Source of the DNA: Elusimicrobia bacterium GWA2_51_34
GTDB taxonomy: Bacteria; Elusimicrobiota; Elusimicrobia; Elusimicrobiales; UBA9959
Assembly: GCA_001799565.1 (NCBI GenBank)
Contig: MGTS01000001.1
Span: forward strand, 1-41,238
Reading direction: 5' to 3'
DNA length: 41,238 nucleotides
In this document: positions 24,771 through 33,004 of the stretch, piece by piece
How the letters are laid out: each line of letters starts with the position of its first letter
How positions within the stretch are numbered: position 1 is the stretch's first letter
The notes under the pieces: generated by a model
Told to the model about the DNA's origin: nothing
Seen by the model: the letters and a program-made list of their open reading frames with translations, nothing else
Databases searched by the model: none
Position numbers and translations under genes: made by a program

Positions 24771-24868
24771 CGAATTGGGGTTAGCGAATAGCGGATAGTA
24801 GCGGAAAAACGGATTCTGATAGTTTTTTGTTTTCATTCGCTACTTACCATTCGCTATTCTCTATTCGC
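24771..24868. repeat. inverted spacer word-array, TTCGCTA family
   Basis: Left arm GCGAATTGGGGTTAGCGAATAG, right arm CATTCGCTACTTACCATTCG and CTATTCTCTATTCGCC, in inverted order around an AT-rich centre. It lies between rpsN and rpsH. Confidence 0.8.
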
Positions 24869-24879
24869 CGCCGTTATTC

Positions 24880-25065
24880 TTACCAGCTGGATTTCCTTAA
24901 GCCCGGGATAAGGCCGTCGTGAGCCATATTCCTCAGGCATATCCTGCATAAACCAAAATCACGGTAGTACCCGCGCGGCCTGCCGCATATCTGACAGCGG
25001 TTCCGTAATCGCGTGGAGAACTTCTGTGGTTTGCGCATTTTCGCCATCCAGGCGTATGTTGCCAT
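24880..25065 (-). CDS. rpsN: 30S ribosomal protein S14, zinc type
   Basis: The protein is 61 residues, the short zinc-containing form (type Z). The motif [20 protein letters not shown] shows the two CxxC pairs, and the end is [17 protein letters not shown] precedes the ATG. S14 lies in the 30S head. Position between rplE and rpsH is standard. Confidence 0.97.
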   Translation of the reverse strand: MATYAWMAKMRKPQKFSTRLRNRCQICGRPRGYYRDFGLCRICLRNMAHDGLIPGLRKSSW

Positions 25066-25096
25066 ATCTGCTCCTTTAATTATCTAAAACGATCGC

Positions 25097-25708
25097 CTAC
25101 TGTTTAGCTTTGAGCGCCGGTTTTTTAAAAGGCATGCCAAGACGCTCAAGAAGGGAGCGGCCTTTCTCATTATCTCCGGCGGTGGTGACAAAAGTTATGT
25201 TCATGCCCCGGGCCTTCGGGGACTTCTCCATGTTGACTTCCGCGAAAACATGATGTTCCTTCAAGCCCACATTCAGGTTGCCGCGCCCGTCAAAAAATTT
25301 CGGATCCATCCCCTGAAAGTCTCGGATCCTGGGCATGGCAATGGAAACGAAACGGTCAAGGAACTCATACATCCGCATGCCGCGCAGCGTAACCCTCACG
25401 CCGATAGGCATGCCTTCCCGCAGCTTGAAGTTAGAAATGGATTTCTTCGCGCGCCGTATCTGCGGAGCCTGGCCGGCGATAAGAGCAAGGTCCTCTTTAG
25501 CCTGTTCAAGCAGCTGTATATTCTCTTTAGCCTCGCTGACGCCGATATTTACCACGATCTTCGTCAGTTTGGGCACAGCCATGGGCGAAGCGAGCTTCAG
25601 ATCTTTCATAAGCTCAGGCACTACCTTACGCGTGTAAACCTCGCTCAAGCGGGCCTTGTAATCACTGGGAAGGGCGGTCTGTTGAATTTTTTCTTTTTCT
25701 TTAGCCAT
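25097..25708 (-). CDS. rplE: 50S ribosomal protein L5
   Basis: L5 binds 5S rRNA and contacts the P-site tRNA. The typical PKLTKIVVNIGVSEAKEN, GQAPQIRRAKKSISNFKLRE and MPRIRDFQGMDPKFFDGRGN segments are present. A short Lys/Glu N-terminal extension and a Lys-rich tail give 203 residues. AGGGG lies upstream of the ATG. Confidence 0.97.
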   Translation of the reverse strand: MAKEKEKIQQTALPSDYKARLSEVYTRKVVPELMKDLKLASPMAVPKLTKIVVNIGVSEAKENIQLLEQAKEDLALIAGQAPQIRRAKKSISNFKLREGMPIGVRVTLRGMRMYEFLDRFVSIAMPRIRDFQGMDPKFFDGRGNLNVGLKEHHVFAEVNMEKSPKARGMNITFVTTAGDNEKGRSLLERLGMPFKKPALKAKQ

Positions 25709-25748
25709 TGGTAAGTTACCCCTTGCGCTTCACTTTACATTTTTCGTT

Positions 25749-26066
25749 TTAGATTATCATTTCTCCGCATTTTTTGCAGGCGCGCATTTTGCCGGCGCCC
25801 GGCGTATTCAAAACTTTCACCCTGGCGGGCTTGCCGCACTTTGGGCAGATAAGCTGCACATTTGCGATATCAAGCGGAGCCTCCACTTTGCTGATGCCGC
25901 CCGGCTTGTCTTTGGTGGCTTTTTTGTGTTTTGAAACGATATTAATTCCCATCACCACCACTTTGACGGAATCTTCGCCGGGAATTATTTCCTTGATCTC
26001 GCCTTTTTTCCAGCGGTCCTTGCCTTTGATAACTATAACAGTATCTTTCTTTTTAAGTTTAAGCAT
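25749..26066 (-). CDS. rplX: 50S ribosomal protein L24
   Basis: L24 starts large-subunit assembly. The KOW motif at residues about 5-32 (KKDTVIVIKGKDRWKKGEIKE) is followed by NIVSKHKKATKDKPGGI, and the C-terminus has two CxxC pairs (CPKCGKPARV and CKKCGEMI), so a zinc ribbon is likely. 105 residues. A purine-rich AGGCGAGG precedes the ATG. Confidence 0.97.
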   Translation of the reverse strand: MLKLKKKDTVIVIKGKDRWKKGEIKEIIPGEDSVKVVVMGINIVSKHKKATKDKPGGISKVEAPLDIANVQLICPKCGKPARVKVLNTPGAGKMRACKKCGEMII

Positions 26067-26077
26067 AGCCTCGCCTT

Positions 26078-26446
26078 TTAAATCACTTCAGGCGCCAGAG
26101 AAATGATCTTTAAAAAATTTCTGGCTCTGAGTTCCCTGGCCACAGGCCCGAATACGCGGGTGCCTTTGGGTTCGCCGTTCTCGTCGATCACGCATACGGC
26201 ATTTTCGTCAAACCTTATATATGACCCGTCCTTGCGGCGGGATTCTTTGGTGCATCTGACCACCACGGCTTTAACCACATCGCCTTTCTTTATCGCCCCG
26301 TGCGGGATGGCGTCCCTGACCGAGCAGACTACTATGTCGCCAAGGTAAGCGTAAGTCCGGGTGCTGCCGCCCAGAACCTTAAAGCACTGAAGCAGCCTGG
26401 CGCCTGAATTGTCAGCCACATTTAATATTGTTCTTAGCTGGATCAT
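26078..26446 (-). CDS. rplN: 50S ribosomal protein L14
   Basis: L14 lies at the subunit interface. The 122-residue protein begins [20 protein letters not shown] and contains [20 protein letters not shown] and [24 protein letters not shown], all textbook. CGGAGA precedes the ATG. The gap upstream to rpsQ is a CTTCAG word-array. Confidence 0.98.
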   Translation of the reverse strand: MIQLRTILNVADNSGARLLQCFKVLGGSTRTYAYLGDIVVCSVRDAIPHGAIKKGDVVKAVVVRCTKESRRKDGSYIRFDENAVCVIDENGEPKGTRVFGPVARELRARNFLKIISLAPEVI

Positions 26447-26456
26447 AATTTCTCCG

Positions 26457-26521
26457 TACTACCAGCGCTGAAGCGCTGAAGTTTTTTCTCCTCTTTGCTT
26501 CAGAGCTTCAGCTCTTCAGCT
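26457..26521. repeat. inverted spacer word-array, CTTCAGCT family
   Basis: Left arm CAGCGCTGAAGCGCTGAAG, right arm GCTTCAGAGCTTCAGCTC and TTCAGCTC in inverted order. It begins immediately after the rpsQ TAA and forms a strong potential stem of nearly 20 pairs. Confidence 0.8.
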
Positions 26522-26522
26522 C

Positions 26523-26795
26523 TTATTTCGCGGCTTTTAAAACAACGCGCGAAATCCGCCATCTCTTAAGACTGGACATCGGCCGCGTACTCATGATTTC
26601 CACCGTATCGCCCTCGTGAGATTCGTTGCTTTCATCGTGGGCATAATACTTGGCGTTGCGTTTCATGGTTTTGGCGTAAGCGGCGTGGTGAAGCGTTCGT
26701 TCAACGCTGATAACGCGGGTTTTATTCATGCGGTCGGAAACCACCACTCCGCGAAAAATCTTTCTGCCGGGGCGTTCAAGCTTGTTCTCATTCAT
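26523..26795 (-). CDS. rpsQ: 30S ribosomal protein S17
   Basis: S17 is a primary 16S rRNA binder. The OB-fold sequence GVVVSDRMNKTRVISVERT is followed by KYYAHDESNESHEGDTVEIMSTRPMSSLKRWR, typical of S17. 90 residues. The start overlaps the rpmC stop (TAATG), so the two are translationally coupled; GGAGGT sits in the end of rpmC. Confidence 0.97.
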   Translation of the reverse strand: MNENKLERPGRKIFRGVVVSDRMNKTRVISVERTLHHAAYAKTMKRNAKYYAHDESNESHEGDTVEIMSTRPMSSLKRWRISRVVLKAAK

Positions 26796-27025
26796 TATTT
26801 TTTTACCTCCGCGGCTGTTTTGGGAAGCGCGGCCTCTTTGGCCCTGAGCAGCGTTTTTATCATGGCCGCTTTCCTGCGCGCGGTCCTTATCTGCAGCGGG
26901 TTTTCAAGAGGCGAAGACGTGCGCTTGAATTTAATCTGGAACAGCTGTTTTTCGATATCCCTGCCATGAACTTTAAGCTCGTCTACGGACAGGGTTTTTA
27001 AATTTTCTTTTTCTTTGCTTTTCAT
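26795..27025 (-). CDS. rpmC: 50S ribosomal protein L29
   Basis: A helical 76-residue protein with LSVDELKVHGRDIEKQLFQIKFK and the typical QIRTARRKAAMIKTLLRAKE end. An Ala/Lys tail follows. It sits between rplP and rpsQ as usual, lies at the tunnel exit and helps dock trigger factor and SRP. Confidence 0.95.
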   Translation of the reverse strand: MKSKEKENLKTLSVDELKVHGRDIEKQLFQIKFKRTSSPLENPLQIRTARRKAAMIKTLLRAKEAALPKTAAEVKK

Positions 27026-27086
27026 AAGTTTAAGAGCTCCATTACCTTTTGCGCTTTATATTTTTAATTTTGCACCTTGCATTTTC

Positions 27087-27500
27087 TCAATCTTCCCGAC
27101 TGATAAACTTGGTAAGAATAGGCAGCTTATAGGCGGCGCGCGTCATGGCTTCCTTTGCGGTCGCCAGATCAAGGCCTTCCAGTTCAAACATAATACGGCC
27201 GGGCTTTACCACCGCGACCCAATGGTCCGGCGCGCCCTTCCCCTTACCCATGCGGGTTTCGGCCGGATGTTTTGTAATTGCTTTGTCCGGGAAAATGCGT
27301 ATCCACATTTTTCCGTTTTTCTTAACATAGCGCATGATGGACACGCGGCAGGCCTCTATCTGGCGGGCCGTTATCCAGCGCGGCTCAAGAGCTTTCAGGC
27401 CGTAATCGCCGTGCACCAGCACCGCGCCGCCCTTGGTATTGCCTTTTATCCGGGGCGCGGAATGGGTCTTTCTGTACTTCACTCTTTTAGGCATCAGCAT
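27087..27500 (-). CDS. rplP: 50S ribosomal protein L16
   Basis: L16 helps position tRNA in the A site. The 137-residue protein begins [20 protein letters not shown] and contains [21 protein letters not shown] and [24 protein letters not shown] lies 10 bases before the ATG at 27500; it starts 5 bases after rpsC. Confidence 0.97.
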   Translation of the reverse strand: MLMPKRVKYRKTHSAPRIKGNTKGGAVLVHGDYGLKALEPRWITARQIEACRVSIMRYVKKNGKMWIRIFPDKAITKHPAETRMGKGKGAPDHWVAVVKPGRIMFELEGLDLATAKEAMTRAAYKLPILTKFISRED

Positions 27501-27505
27501 AAAAT

Positions 27506-28261
27506 TTATGCTCCTTGTTTATTGTCGTCGGCGGACTGGGCGCGCTTTGCCGCGGCGGACTCGTCCATCACCGAAACTTCGGTCGGATTCTCGGCCTCAA
27601 GTTTCTTAAGCTGTTCCATAAGCTCGCGCGGGGTTTTGGCGAAAAAAAGTTTTTTGAAGATCCACACTTTGATGCCGATCTTTCCCATCGTGGTGTAAGC
27701 CTCGGTCAGGCCGTAGTCTATATCGGCGGACAGCGTCTGCAGCGGCACGCGGCCCTTGCGGAACCACTCCCTGCGCGCTATTTCAGACCCGCCAAGGCGG
27801 CCACCCACCTGCACTTTTATGCCAAGCGCCCCGGAAGCCATGGTCCGCTCCATGGCGCGCTTTATGGCGCGTTTATGAGAAATGCGTTTTTCAAGCTGCT
27901 GGGCTATGGACTGGCCGACCAGGCGCGAATCCATCTCAGCGATCTTTATTTCCGAAACATTCACGTACACCTTGCGCTTGGTCAGCGTTTCAATGTCTTT
28001 TTTAAGATTTTCAATATCGGTGCCGCGCCGGCCTATAACGACCCCGGGACGCGCGGTATGTATGGTAAGTTTCAGGAAGGGGCCCGCCCGCTCAATATCA
28101 ACCCAGCTGACGGAAGCCTGCTGAAAACGCTCGCCGATCATTTTCCGTATTTCAAAATCTTCGCCTATAAGCTCCGGCATTTTCTTGGGAGCGAACCACC
28201 TTGACTGCCAATCCTGAATATATCCGAGCCGCATGCCCCGGGGATGAATTTTTTGTCCCAT
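27506..28261 (-). CDS. rpsC: 30S ribosomal protein S3
   Basis: S3 forms part of the mRNA entry channel. The protein begins [20 protein letters not shown] and has a KH domain ([20 protein letters not shown]) and the C-terminal [23 protein letters not shown] hydrophilic tail extends it to 251. No Shine-Dalgarno sequence is visible; the bases before the ATG are part of a GGTCAGT array. Confidence 0.97.
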   Translation of the reverse strand: MGQKIHPRGMRLGYIQDWQSRWFAPKKMPELIGEDFEIRKMIGERFQQASVSWVDIERAGPFLKLTIHTARPGVVIGRRGTDIENLKKDIETLTKRKVYVNVSEIKIAEMDSRLVGQSIAQQLEKRISHKRAIKRAMERTMASGALGIKVQVGGRLGGSEIARREWFRKGRVPLQTLSADIDYGLTEAYTTMGKIGIKVWIFKKLFFAKTPRELMEQLKKLEAENPTEVSVMDESAAAKRAQSADDNKQGA

Positions 28262-28265
28262 AGTT

Positions 28266-28345
28266 TAGTCAGTAGTCAGTGGTCGGTGGTCAGTGGTCAG
28301 CCGGGAATTTTTGTCCGGTCACTGATCACTGGTCACTGGTCACTT
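28266..28345. repeat. inverted spacer word-array, GGTCAGT family
   Basis: Left arm GTCAGTAGTCAGTGGTCGG, right arm GGTCACTGATCACTGGTCAC in inverted order around GCCGGGAATTTTTGTCCGG. The rplV stop TGA (28342 to 28340) lies inside the array, which then runs to the rpsC start. Confidence 0.85.
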
Positions 28346-28702
28346 TCCCTTCGCCTCCTTAGTGTCTGAAACTGCCACTGTTACATGGCACATTTTTCTC
28401 TTGAAAGGCATGGCCCGGCCCTGAGGCCCCGGCTGCACCCTTTTCAGCGCTTTCATGGGACCCTGATCCGCGAAAGCGGTTTTTATCCACACGGTTTTAA
28501 GGTCCAGTTTGCGGCCAAGTTTGACCGCCAGATTGGCTCCCGCGGAATTAACAGCTTTACCAACCATCTCAGTGGAACGCATAGGTATAGCTGCCAGTAT
28601 ATTCTGGGCTTCATAAAGGGATTTTCCCCTTATCTGGTCAAGCACCTGCCCCACTTTTCTGCGGCCGTATCTCTGGTATCTCAGTTTGCAAATAGCATCC
28701 AT
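28340..28702 (-). CDS. rplV: 50S ribosomal protein L22
   Basis: L22 lines the peptide exit tunnel. The protein (120 residues) has YGRRKVGQVLDQIRGKSLYEAQ and the C-terminal LKRVQPGPQGRAMPFKRKMCHVTVAV loop-strand region. There is no clear Shine-Dalgarno sequence upstream. The stop codon is part of a repeat array. Confidence 0.97.
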   Translation of the reverse strand: MDAICKLRYQRYGRRKVGQVLDQIRGKSLYEAQNILAAIPMRSTEMVGKAVNSAGANLAVKLGRKLDLKTVWIKTAFADQGPMKALKRVQPGPQGRAMPFKRKMCHVTVAVSDTKEAKGK

Positions 28703-28714
28703 ATTTTAAATAGC

Positions 28715-28790
28715 GTCCAGCGGTCGGCGGTCAGCGATTTAAGGAACTCCTTCCCTATTCGCTATTCGCCATTCGCTATTCGCTTTATTC
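28715..28790. repeat. mixed spacer word-array with AAGGAACTCCTTCCCT centre
   Basis: The left side (GCGTCCAGCGGTCGGCGGTCAG) resembles the GGTCAGT family; the right side (TTCGCTATTCGCCATTCGC) is the TTCGCTA family. Between them AAGGAACTCCTTCCCT is at 28741-28756. It looks like a recombinant of two families and lies between rpsS and rplV. Confidence 0.75.
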
Positions 28791-28796
28791 CTCCAA

Positions 28797-29084
28797 TTAT
28801 GTCAAGTCCGTGGCATCCTTCGTATGAGAAGCGCCATGACCCCTGAATTGCCGGGTGAAAGAAAACTCTCCCAGTTTATGCCCGATCATGCGTTCGGTAA
28901 CGTAAACAGGCAGAAATTTACGGCCGTTGTGCACCATAAAAGTATGTCCGATAAATTCCGGCGTTATTGTGCAGGCCCTGGCCCAGACTTTTATCGGCTT
29001 TTTCTCGCCGGACTGGGCCATCTTCTGCACTTTTACAAGGACCCCTGGGTCTACAAACGGCCCTTTTTTTGAAGATCTGCTCAT
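28797..29084 (-). CDS. rpsS: 30S ribosomal protein S19
   Basis: S19 lies in the 30S head near tRNA. The 95-residue protein begins [20 protein letters not shown] and contains [20 protein letters not shown] and [21 protein letters not shown] precedes the ATG. The order rplB-rpsS-rplV is standard. Confidence 0.98.
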   Translation of the reverse strand: MSRSSKKGPFVDPGVLVKVQKMAQSGEKKPIKVWARACTITPEFIGHTFMVHNGRKFLPVYVTERMIGHKLGEFSFTRQFRGHGASHTKDATDLT

Positions 29085-29100
29085 TTTTAAAAACCTCCGT

Positions 29101-29145
29101 TAAACTGCGGTAATCGGTATTCGGTGAACGGTATTCAGTTACTGA
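29101..29145. repeat. spacer word-array, GTAATCGGTAA family
   Basis: GCGGTAATCGGTATTCGGTG...CGGTATTCAGTTACTGATTTAC between rplB and rpsS. Words are shared with 17511-17600. The inverted part is short. Confidence 0.65.
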
Positions 29146-29146
29146 T

Positions 29147-29989
29147 TTACGCCGTCACCTGGGACTTACGTCTGTCCTGCACTATCATCCAGCCCCATAT
29201 TTTTTTCTTGGTTCTGGTTTTATAGCCTTTGGAAGGCTGGTTCCACGGGGAGCGGGGCACGTTATTGCCCTTGGAACGGCCGCGGCCGCCGCCGAGCGGG
29301 TGGTCCACGTTATTCATAGCGCCGCCCCGGACCGTGGGCTTTATGCCCCTGTGACGGGAACGGCCGGCCTTGCCCAGAGAAATAGTATTGTGTTCAAAAT
29401 TACCCACCTGACCGATGGTGGCCATGCAGCCTATAAGTATCTTTCTTATTTCACCGGATGGCATTTTTACCAGGGCATACTCGCCCTCTTTGGCCATAAG
29501 CTGAGCCTGCGTGCCGGCCGAGCGCACGAACTGCGCGCCTTTGCCGGGAATCATCTCTATGGCGTGCACAAAAGTGCCTTCAGGAATATTTAAAAGCGGC
29601 AGGGCGTTGCCAAGACGTATTTCAGACTTGGGACCGCTTACCACGGAAGCTCCCACGCCAAGGCCTAAAGGCGCCGGTATGTAGCGCTTCTCCCCGTCCG
29701 CGTAAAAAAGAAGGGCTATGCGGGCATTGCGGTTGGGATCATACTCAATGGCGGCCACTTTAGCCGGCACGCCGAATTTTTCCCGCTTGAAATCTATCTG
29801 GCGGAACAGCCTGCGGTGGCCGCCGCCATGATGGCGTACCATAAGCATGCCCGTATTATTGCGGCCGCCATTTTTCCTGAGGCCGCGGGTAAGATTTTTC
29901 TCCGGCACGGTCTTTGTGATATCGGAGTAATCACTGATAGTGATAGTCCTTCTGGAAGGGGTATAAGGGTTAAAAGATTTAACTGGCAT
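29147..29989 (-). CDS. rplB: 50S ribosomal protein L2
   Basis: L2 supports peptidyl transfer and subunit association. The protein is 280 residues. [20 protein letters not shown] begins it, and [20 protein letters not shown] carries the conserved His region. Start at ATG 29989 (AGAGG seven bases upstream) rather than the TTG two codons earlier. The order rplC-rplD-rplW-rplB is intact. Confidence 0.98.
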   Translation of the reverse strand: MPVKSFNPYTPSRRTITISDYSDITKTVPEKNLTRGLRKNGGRNNTGMLMVRHHGGGHRRLFRQIDFKREKFGVPAKVAAIEYDPNRNARIALLFYADGEKRYIPAPLGLGVGASVVSGPKSEIRLGNALPLLNIPEGTFVHAIEMIPGKGAQFVRSAGTQAQLMAKEGEYALVKMPSGEIRKILIGCMATIGQVGNFEHNTISLGKAGRSRHRGIKPTVRGGAMNNVDHPLGGGRGRSKGNNVPRSPWNQPSKGYKTRTKKKIWGWMIVQDRRKSQVTA

Positions 29990-30018
29990 ATTCAATTCCT
30001 CTCTTTAAATACCGCGCG

Positions 30019-30315
30019 TTATTTAGGCAGATCCGTCGTGTCTATTTTCTGGCCGGCTTTTACCGTTACAACGGCTTTCTTCCAATCCGGGCGCTTGCCT
30101 TCCGAACGGCCCACGCGATGCATCTTCCCCGGCATGTTGGCCGTGCGCACCGCTTCCACTTTTACCTTAAAAAGCGCCTCCACAGCGGCCTTTATTTCGA
30201 ATTTATTGGACAGCGGGTTTACGCGAAAAGAATATCGGTTCTCCTTATCCTTAAGCTTCATGCTTTTTTCGCTCAGGATAGGGGTGATAAGAACATCTGT
30301 AAAATCTCTGCTCAT
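30019..30315 (-). CDS. rplW: 50S ribosomal protein L23
   Basis: L23 lies at the tunnel exit and docks trigger factor and SRP. The 98-residue protein has DVLITPILSEKSMKLKDKEN at the start, YSFRVNPLSNKFEIKAAVEAL and MPGKMHRVGRSEGKRPDWKK. GGAGGGTT precedes the ATG, four bases after rplD ends. Confidence 0.97.
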   Translation of the reverse strand: MSRDFTDVLITPILSEKSMKLKDKENRYSFRVNPLSNKFEIKAAVEALFKVKVEAVRTANMPGKMHRVGRSEGKRPDWKKAVVTVKAGQKIDTTDLPK

Positions 30316-30319
30316 TGAA

Positions 30320-30949
30320 TTAACCCTCCTTCAATTTCGCGCTCAAACCGTTTAAGGCCGCGGCGGTAAAAACCAGCCTGCCGGCGCTTAAAACCTGATA
30401 GGCGTTCAGATTTGAGGCCAGACACCATTTAACATGAGATAGATTGCGCGAAGCGGCGGTAAAGCTCTTGTCGGCCTTATCAAGAACGAAAAGCGCTTTT
30501 TTCGAACCCGGATTAAGGGCGGAGAATATGGACTGGATCTCCCTGGTTTTCGGCTTCTCCATGGTTAAATTGTCAACCACCGTCATGGACCCGGCCGCGT
30601 GCATGGCTGAAAGCGCGTCTATAAGGGCCTGCCGCAGTTTCTCCGCGGGCATGCCCTGCCTGTAAGAGCGGGGCCTTGGGCCGAACACTACTCCGCCCTT
30701 GCGCCACAACGGAGAGCGGATGGTTCCGGCCCTCGCGCGGCCCGTGCCCTTCTGCTTCCAGGGCTTGCGGCCGCCGCCTGAAACCTCACCGCGGGTTTTG
30801 GTGGAAGCGGTGCCTCTTCTGCGGTTGGCCAGATAATACTTGGCCGCCTCATAAAGGAAATAAGGGTCGGCTTTTCTGGCAAATACAACTTCGGGCAATT
30901 CATATTTGCCCACTTCCTGCCCTTTTAGGTTTAAAAGTTTAGTTTCCAT
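30320..30949 (-). CDS. rplD: 50S ribosomal protein L4
   Basis: L4 reaches into the exit tunnel and in Enterobacteria regulates the S10 operon. The 209-residue protein shows GTASTKTRGEVSGGGRKPWK, KGTGRARAGTIRSPLWRKGG and GPRPRSYRQGMPAEKLRQAL, the hallmark loop. AAGGAAA precedes the ATG. Gap to rplC is 27 bases. Confidence 0.98.
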   Translation of the reverse strand: METKLLNLKGQEVGKYELPEVVFARKADPYFLYEAAKYYLANRRRGTASTKTRGEVSGGGRKPWKQKGTGRARAGTIRSPLWRKGGVVFGPRPRSYRQGMPAEKLRQALIDALSAMHAAGSMTVVDNLTMEKPKTREIQSIFSALNPGSKKALFVLDKADKSFTAASRNLSHVKWCLASNLNAYQVLSAGRLVFTAAALNGLSAKLKEG

Positions 30950-30976
30950 AAATTTTTCCTTGTGTCAGATACGCCT

Positions 30977-31789
30977 CTACTTTTTTGCCGGCGCGGCGGC
31001 TTTCTTGGGCGCCGCCGCCTTCACGGGTGCCTGCTTGCCCTTCGTTTTACCTTTTGCCACCATCGGTTTAGGCGTTTTTTTATTGGTTTTGGTGATATAA
31101 ACCAGGCTGCCCGCGGCGCCTGGCACGCTTCCGTTTACAAGCAGCATGTTCTCTTCCGGAATTATTTTTATAATTTTTATCTTCTGCATACTGACGGTCT
31201 CAACGCCCATATGCCCCGCCATGCGCTGGCCGGGCAGCACGCGGCCAAGCGAGCGCCTTGAACCGATAGATCCCGGAGCCCTTTCCCTGTCGGAAGCGCC
31301 GTGTGAAGCGGGCCCGCCGCGGAAATTATAGCGTTTCATGCCGCCGGCAAAACCATGGCCTTTCGACACGCTTTGCAGATCCAGATATTCCCCTTCGGCA
31401 AAACGCGCCGCCAGATTAGCCACCTGGCCTTCCATCACTCCGGAAAGATCCGACACGCGGAACTCTTTAAACTTGCGCACAGGCTTCATGTCAAGTTTTT
31501 TAAAAATCCCCATTCTGGCGGCATTGACGTTTTTTTCCGTCATGTGCCCGAAACCCAGGCAGACAGCCTTATAGCCGTCCTTCTCGGGCGTGCGCGTATA
31601 CATCACGCGGCAGGGCCCTGCCTGCACCACCGACACGGCGAACAATTCGCCCGCCGCGTCAAAAACCTGCGTCATTCCCAGCTTACGGCCGATAAGGAAC
31701 TTGAGCCCCAAAGGCATTTCGGCGGGCTGCGCCTTGGTCTCCGGCGCGGTCTGCGGCTGCTCGCCTGCGTTTTTATTTTCTTCGGTCAT
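30977..31789 (-). CDS. rplC: 50S ribosomal protein L3 with N- and C-terminal extensions
   Basis: L3 initiates 50S assembly near the peptidyl-transferase centre. The core has LIGRKLGMTQVFDAAGELF (from about residue 32), KGHGFAGGMKRYNFRGGPAS and GSRRSLGRVLPGQRMAGHMG. A Glu/Gln/Ala N-terminus of about 28 residues and a Lys/Ala/Pro tail of about 30 are additions (270 residues). ATG at 31789 is chosen: AGGAG lies six bases upstream. It heads the S10 block here, since rpsJ lies 8.8 kb away. Confidence 0.97.
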   Translation of the reverse strand: MTEENKNAGEQPQTAPETKAQPAEMPLGLKFLIGRKLGMTQVFDAAGELFAVSVVQAGPCRVMYTRTPEKDGYKAVCLGFGHMTEKNVNAARMGIFKKLDMKPVRKFKEFRVSDLSGVMEGQVANLAARFAEGEYLDLQSVSKGHGFAGGMKRYNFRGGPASHGASDRERAPGSIGSRRSLGRVLPGQRMAGHMGVETVSMQKIKIIKIIPEENMLLVNGSVPGAAGSLVYITKTNKKTPKPMVAKGKTKGKQAPVKAAAPKKAAAPAKK

Positions 31790-31867
31790 AATCAACTCCT
31801 AAAAAGTATTTACCTGAAAATAGACAAAAACACTCTGCCGGAGCCGCAAAGGCTTCCGGTTGTCCAA

Positions 31868-31933
31868 TTCACCCCAACCACCTGCTTATTTGCCGACGGC
31901 AAATCTCCGATTTGCAAGCGGGTGGTGGGGTCA
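31868..31933. repeat. palindromic element in the rplC leader
   Basis: Outer arms ACCCCAACCACCTGCTT and AAGCGGGTGGTGGGGT are a relative of the mrdA-rodA palindrome at 10790. Inside are smaller symmetries (ATTTGCCGACGGCAAAT; AATCTCCGATT). It lies in the presumed 5' leader of the S10 block. Confidence 0.7.
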
Positions 31934-31956
31934 ACTTCTTTTTTGTTCCTGTTTTT

Positions 31957-31962
31957 ATTATA
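31957..31962 (-). promoter_or_regulatory. possible second -10 box upstream of rplC
   Basis: TTTATAATA on the minus strand holds a perfect TATAAT 168 bases before the rplC start. No good -35 is seen at 17 bases. Weaker than the promoter at 32145-32173. Confidence 0.35.
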
Positions 31963-32144
31963 AAGTCCGCAGTCGGAGGGAATTTAGGCCGCTCCGCCTA
32001 TAGGACCGACCGCCCGTATTCGTAAAGAACGCGACGGCCTTATGATAAAAACAAACCTTTTCAAAGATACAGCTTTTCCGCCACACACCGCCGGCGGACC
32101 CGCCAAAGCAGTAGCGGCGGGAAGGTTTCGGTTACTACGGTATT

Positions 32145-32173
32145 ATTGTAACAAAAAACCGGTTCAGAGTCAA
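32145..32173 (-). promoter_or_regulatory. near-consensus sigma-70 promoter for the rplC operon
   Basis: On the minus strand TTGACT (32173-32168), a 17-base spacer and TACAAT (32150-32145) with TG one base upstream of the -10. It points toward rplC, leaving a leader of about 350 bases that includes the palindrome at 31868-31933 and a stem CCGGAAGCC-TTTGC-GGCTCCGG followed by U-rich bases, a possible control hairpin. Confidence 0.75.
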
Positions 32174-32351
32174 AAGATTTTTTGGGATACGCCGCTTTCA
32201 CCCGGCGCGCTATTGTGGGAGAAGGAACATAGCGGCACAATAACCGCCATTGTCCGGTTGGGACTACCGGGAAAAACAAATCCGGCAGATATCCTGTTTC
32301 CATGCTCTCTCCTTATATATAGGCAAGCCGCTGCCTTTTAATCAATCTTGT
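32174..32351. other. gap between the pentapeptide gene and the rplC promoter
   Basis: No gene is supported. TTCAGGCGTCCTGAA is a small palindrome at the stop codon of the pentapeptide gene. The open frames that cross this region span the promoter and have no family features. Confidence 0.5.
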
Positions 32352-32978
32352 TCAGGCGTCCTGAACTCTGATTATTTTAATATCCAGGCAGTATAGCAGA
32401 GACATGGCCTCCGGCATTGAGAATTTGGCGTCTTTAACCCGGTTGTCCGACACCCGTATGGCATAATTCCGCGCCCGGGTCAGGTCCGCACCTGTCAGAT
32501 TTGTTTTCCCGAACAGGCTGTCCGTAAAATCAGTGTGGGTAAGATCGGCGCAGGAAAGGTCGGCTTCTCGGAAGTCCGCGCCCCTCGCGAAGCATTTTGT
32601 AACACGCGCGCCCCGCAGCGACAACCCCAGAAAATTGGAGTCGCTGATCACGCAGTTAACGAACTGCAGCAGGCCGGGAAGCTTCACGCGCGGCCAGGAG
32701 GCCGCTGTCCAGTTGACCCCGGCAAGTTTAGAGTCTTTAAAATCCGCGCTCGCGAAAGACGAACCTGTTACTTTTACCAGACTGAGGTTGCAGCTTTCAA
32801 ATTTACAATCTGAAAACTTGCAGGACATAAAAGCCGTCCCCGTAAAATCGCAACCCTTGAAAACGCAGTTATAGAACTGTTTTGAGGAGATCGTCTTCCC
32901 TTTCAATGAAAGTCCCTCAAAAACGACATTATCATATTCCTTCTCCGCCCCATCCGGGAAAATAGCGTTTTTATTCAT
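32352..32978 (-). CDS. pentapeptide-repeat protein
   Basis: A 208-residue protein made largely of A(D/N)LxX-type repeats that fold as a right-handed beta helix: FKGCDFTGTAFMSCKFSDCK, FASADFKDSKLAGVNW, and SCADLTHTDFTDSLFGKTNL. Such proteins have varied roles; some mimic DNA and bind gyrase. No signal peptide. It is the last gene of a small operon with the FKBP gene and an unknown gene, upstream of the rplC promoter. Confidence 0.85.
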   Translation of the reverse strand: MNKNAIFPDGAEKEYDNVVFEGLSLKGKTISSKQFYNCVFKGCDFTGTAFMSCKFSDCKFESCNLSLVKVTGSSFASADFKDSKLAGVNWTAASWPRVKLPGLLQFVNCVISDSNFLGLSLRGARVTKCFARGADFREADLSCADLTHTDFTDSLFGKTNLTGADLTRARNYAIRVSDNRVKDAKFSMPEAMSLLYCLDIKIIRVQDA

Positions 32979-33004
32979 ATTGAATTAGGTATTATGTCAC
33001 CGGA

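Noticed and set aside
32042-32341. Plus-strand 99-codon frame and minus-strand 80-codon frame in the rplC leader
   Set aside because: Both cross the strong minus-strand promoter; neither has a family motif or ribosome binding site.
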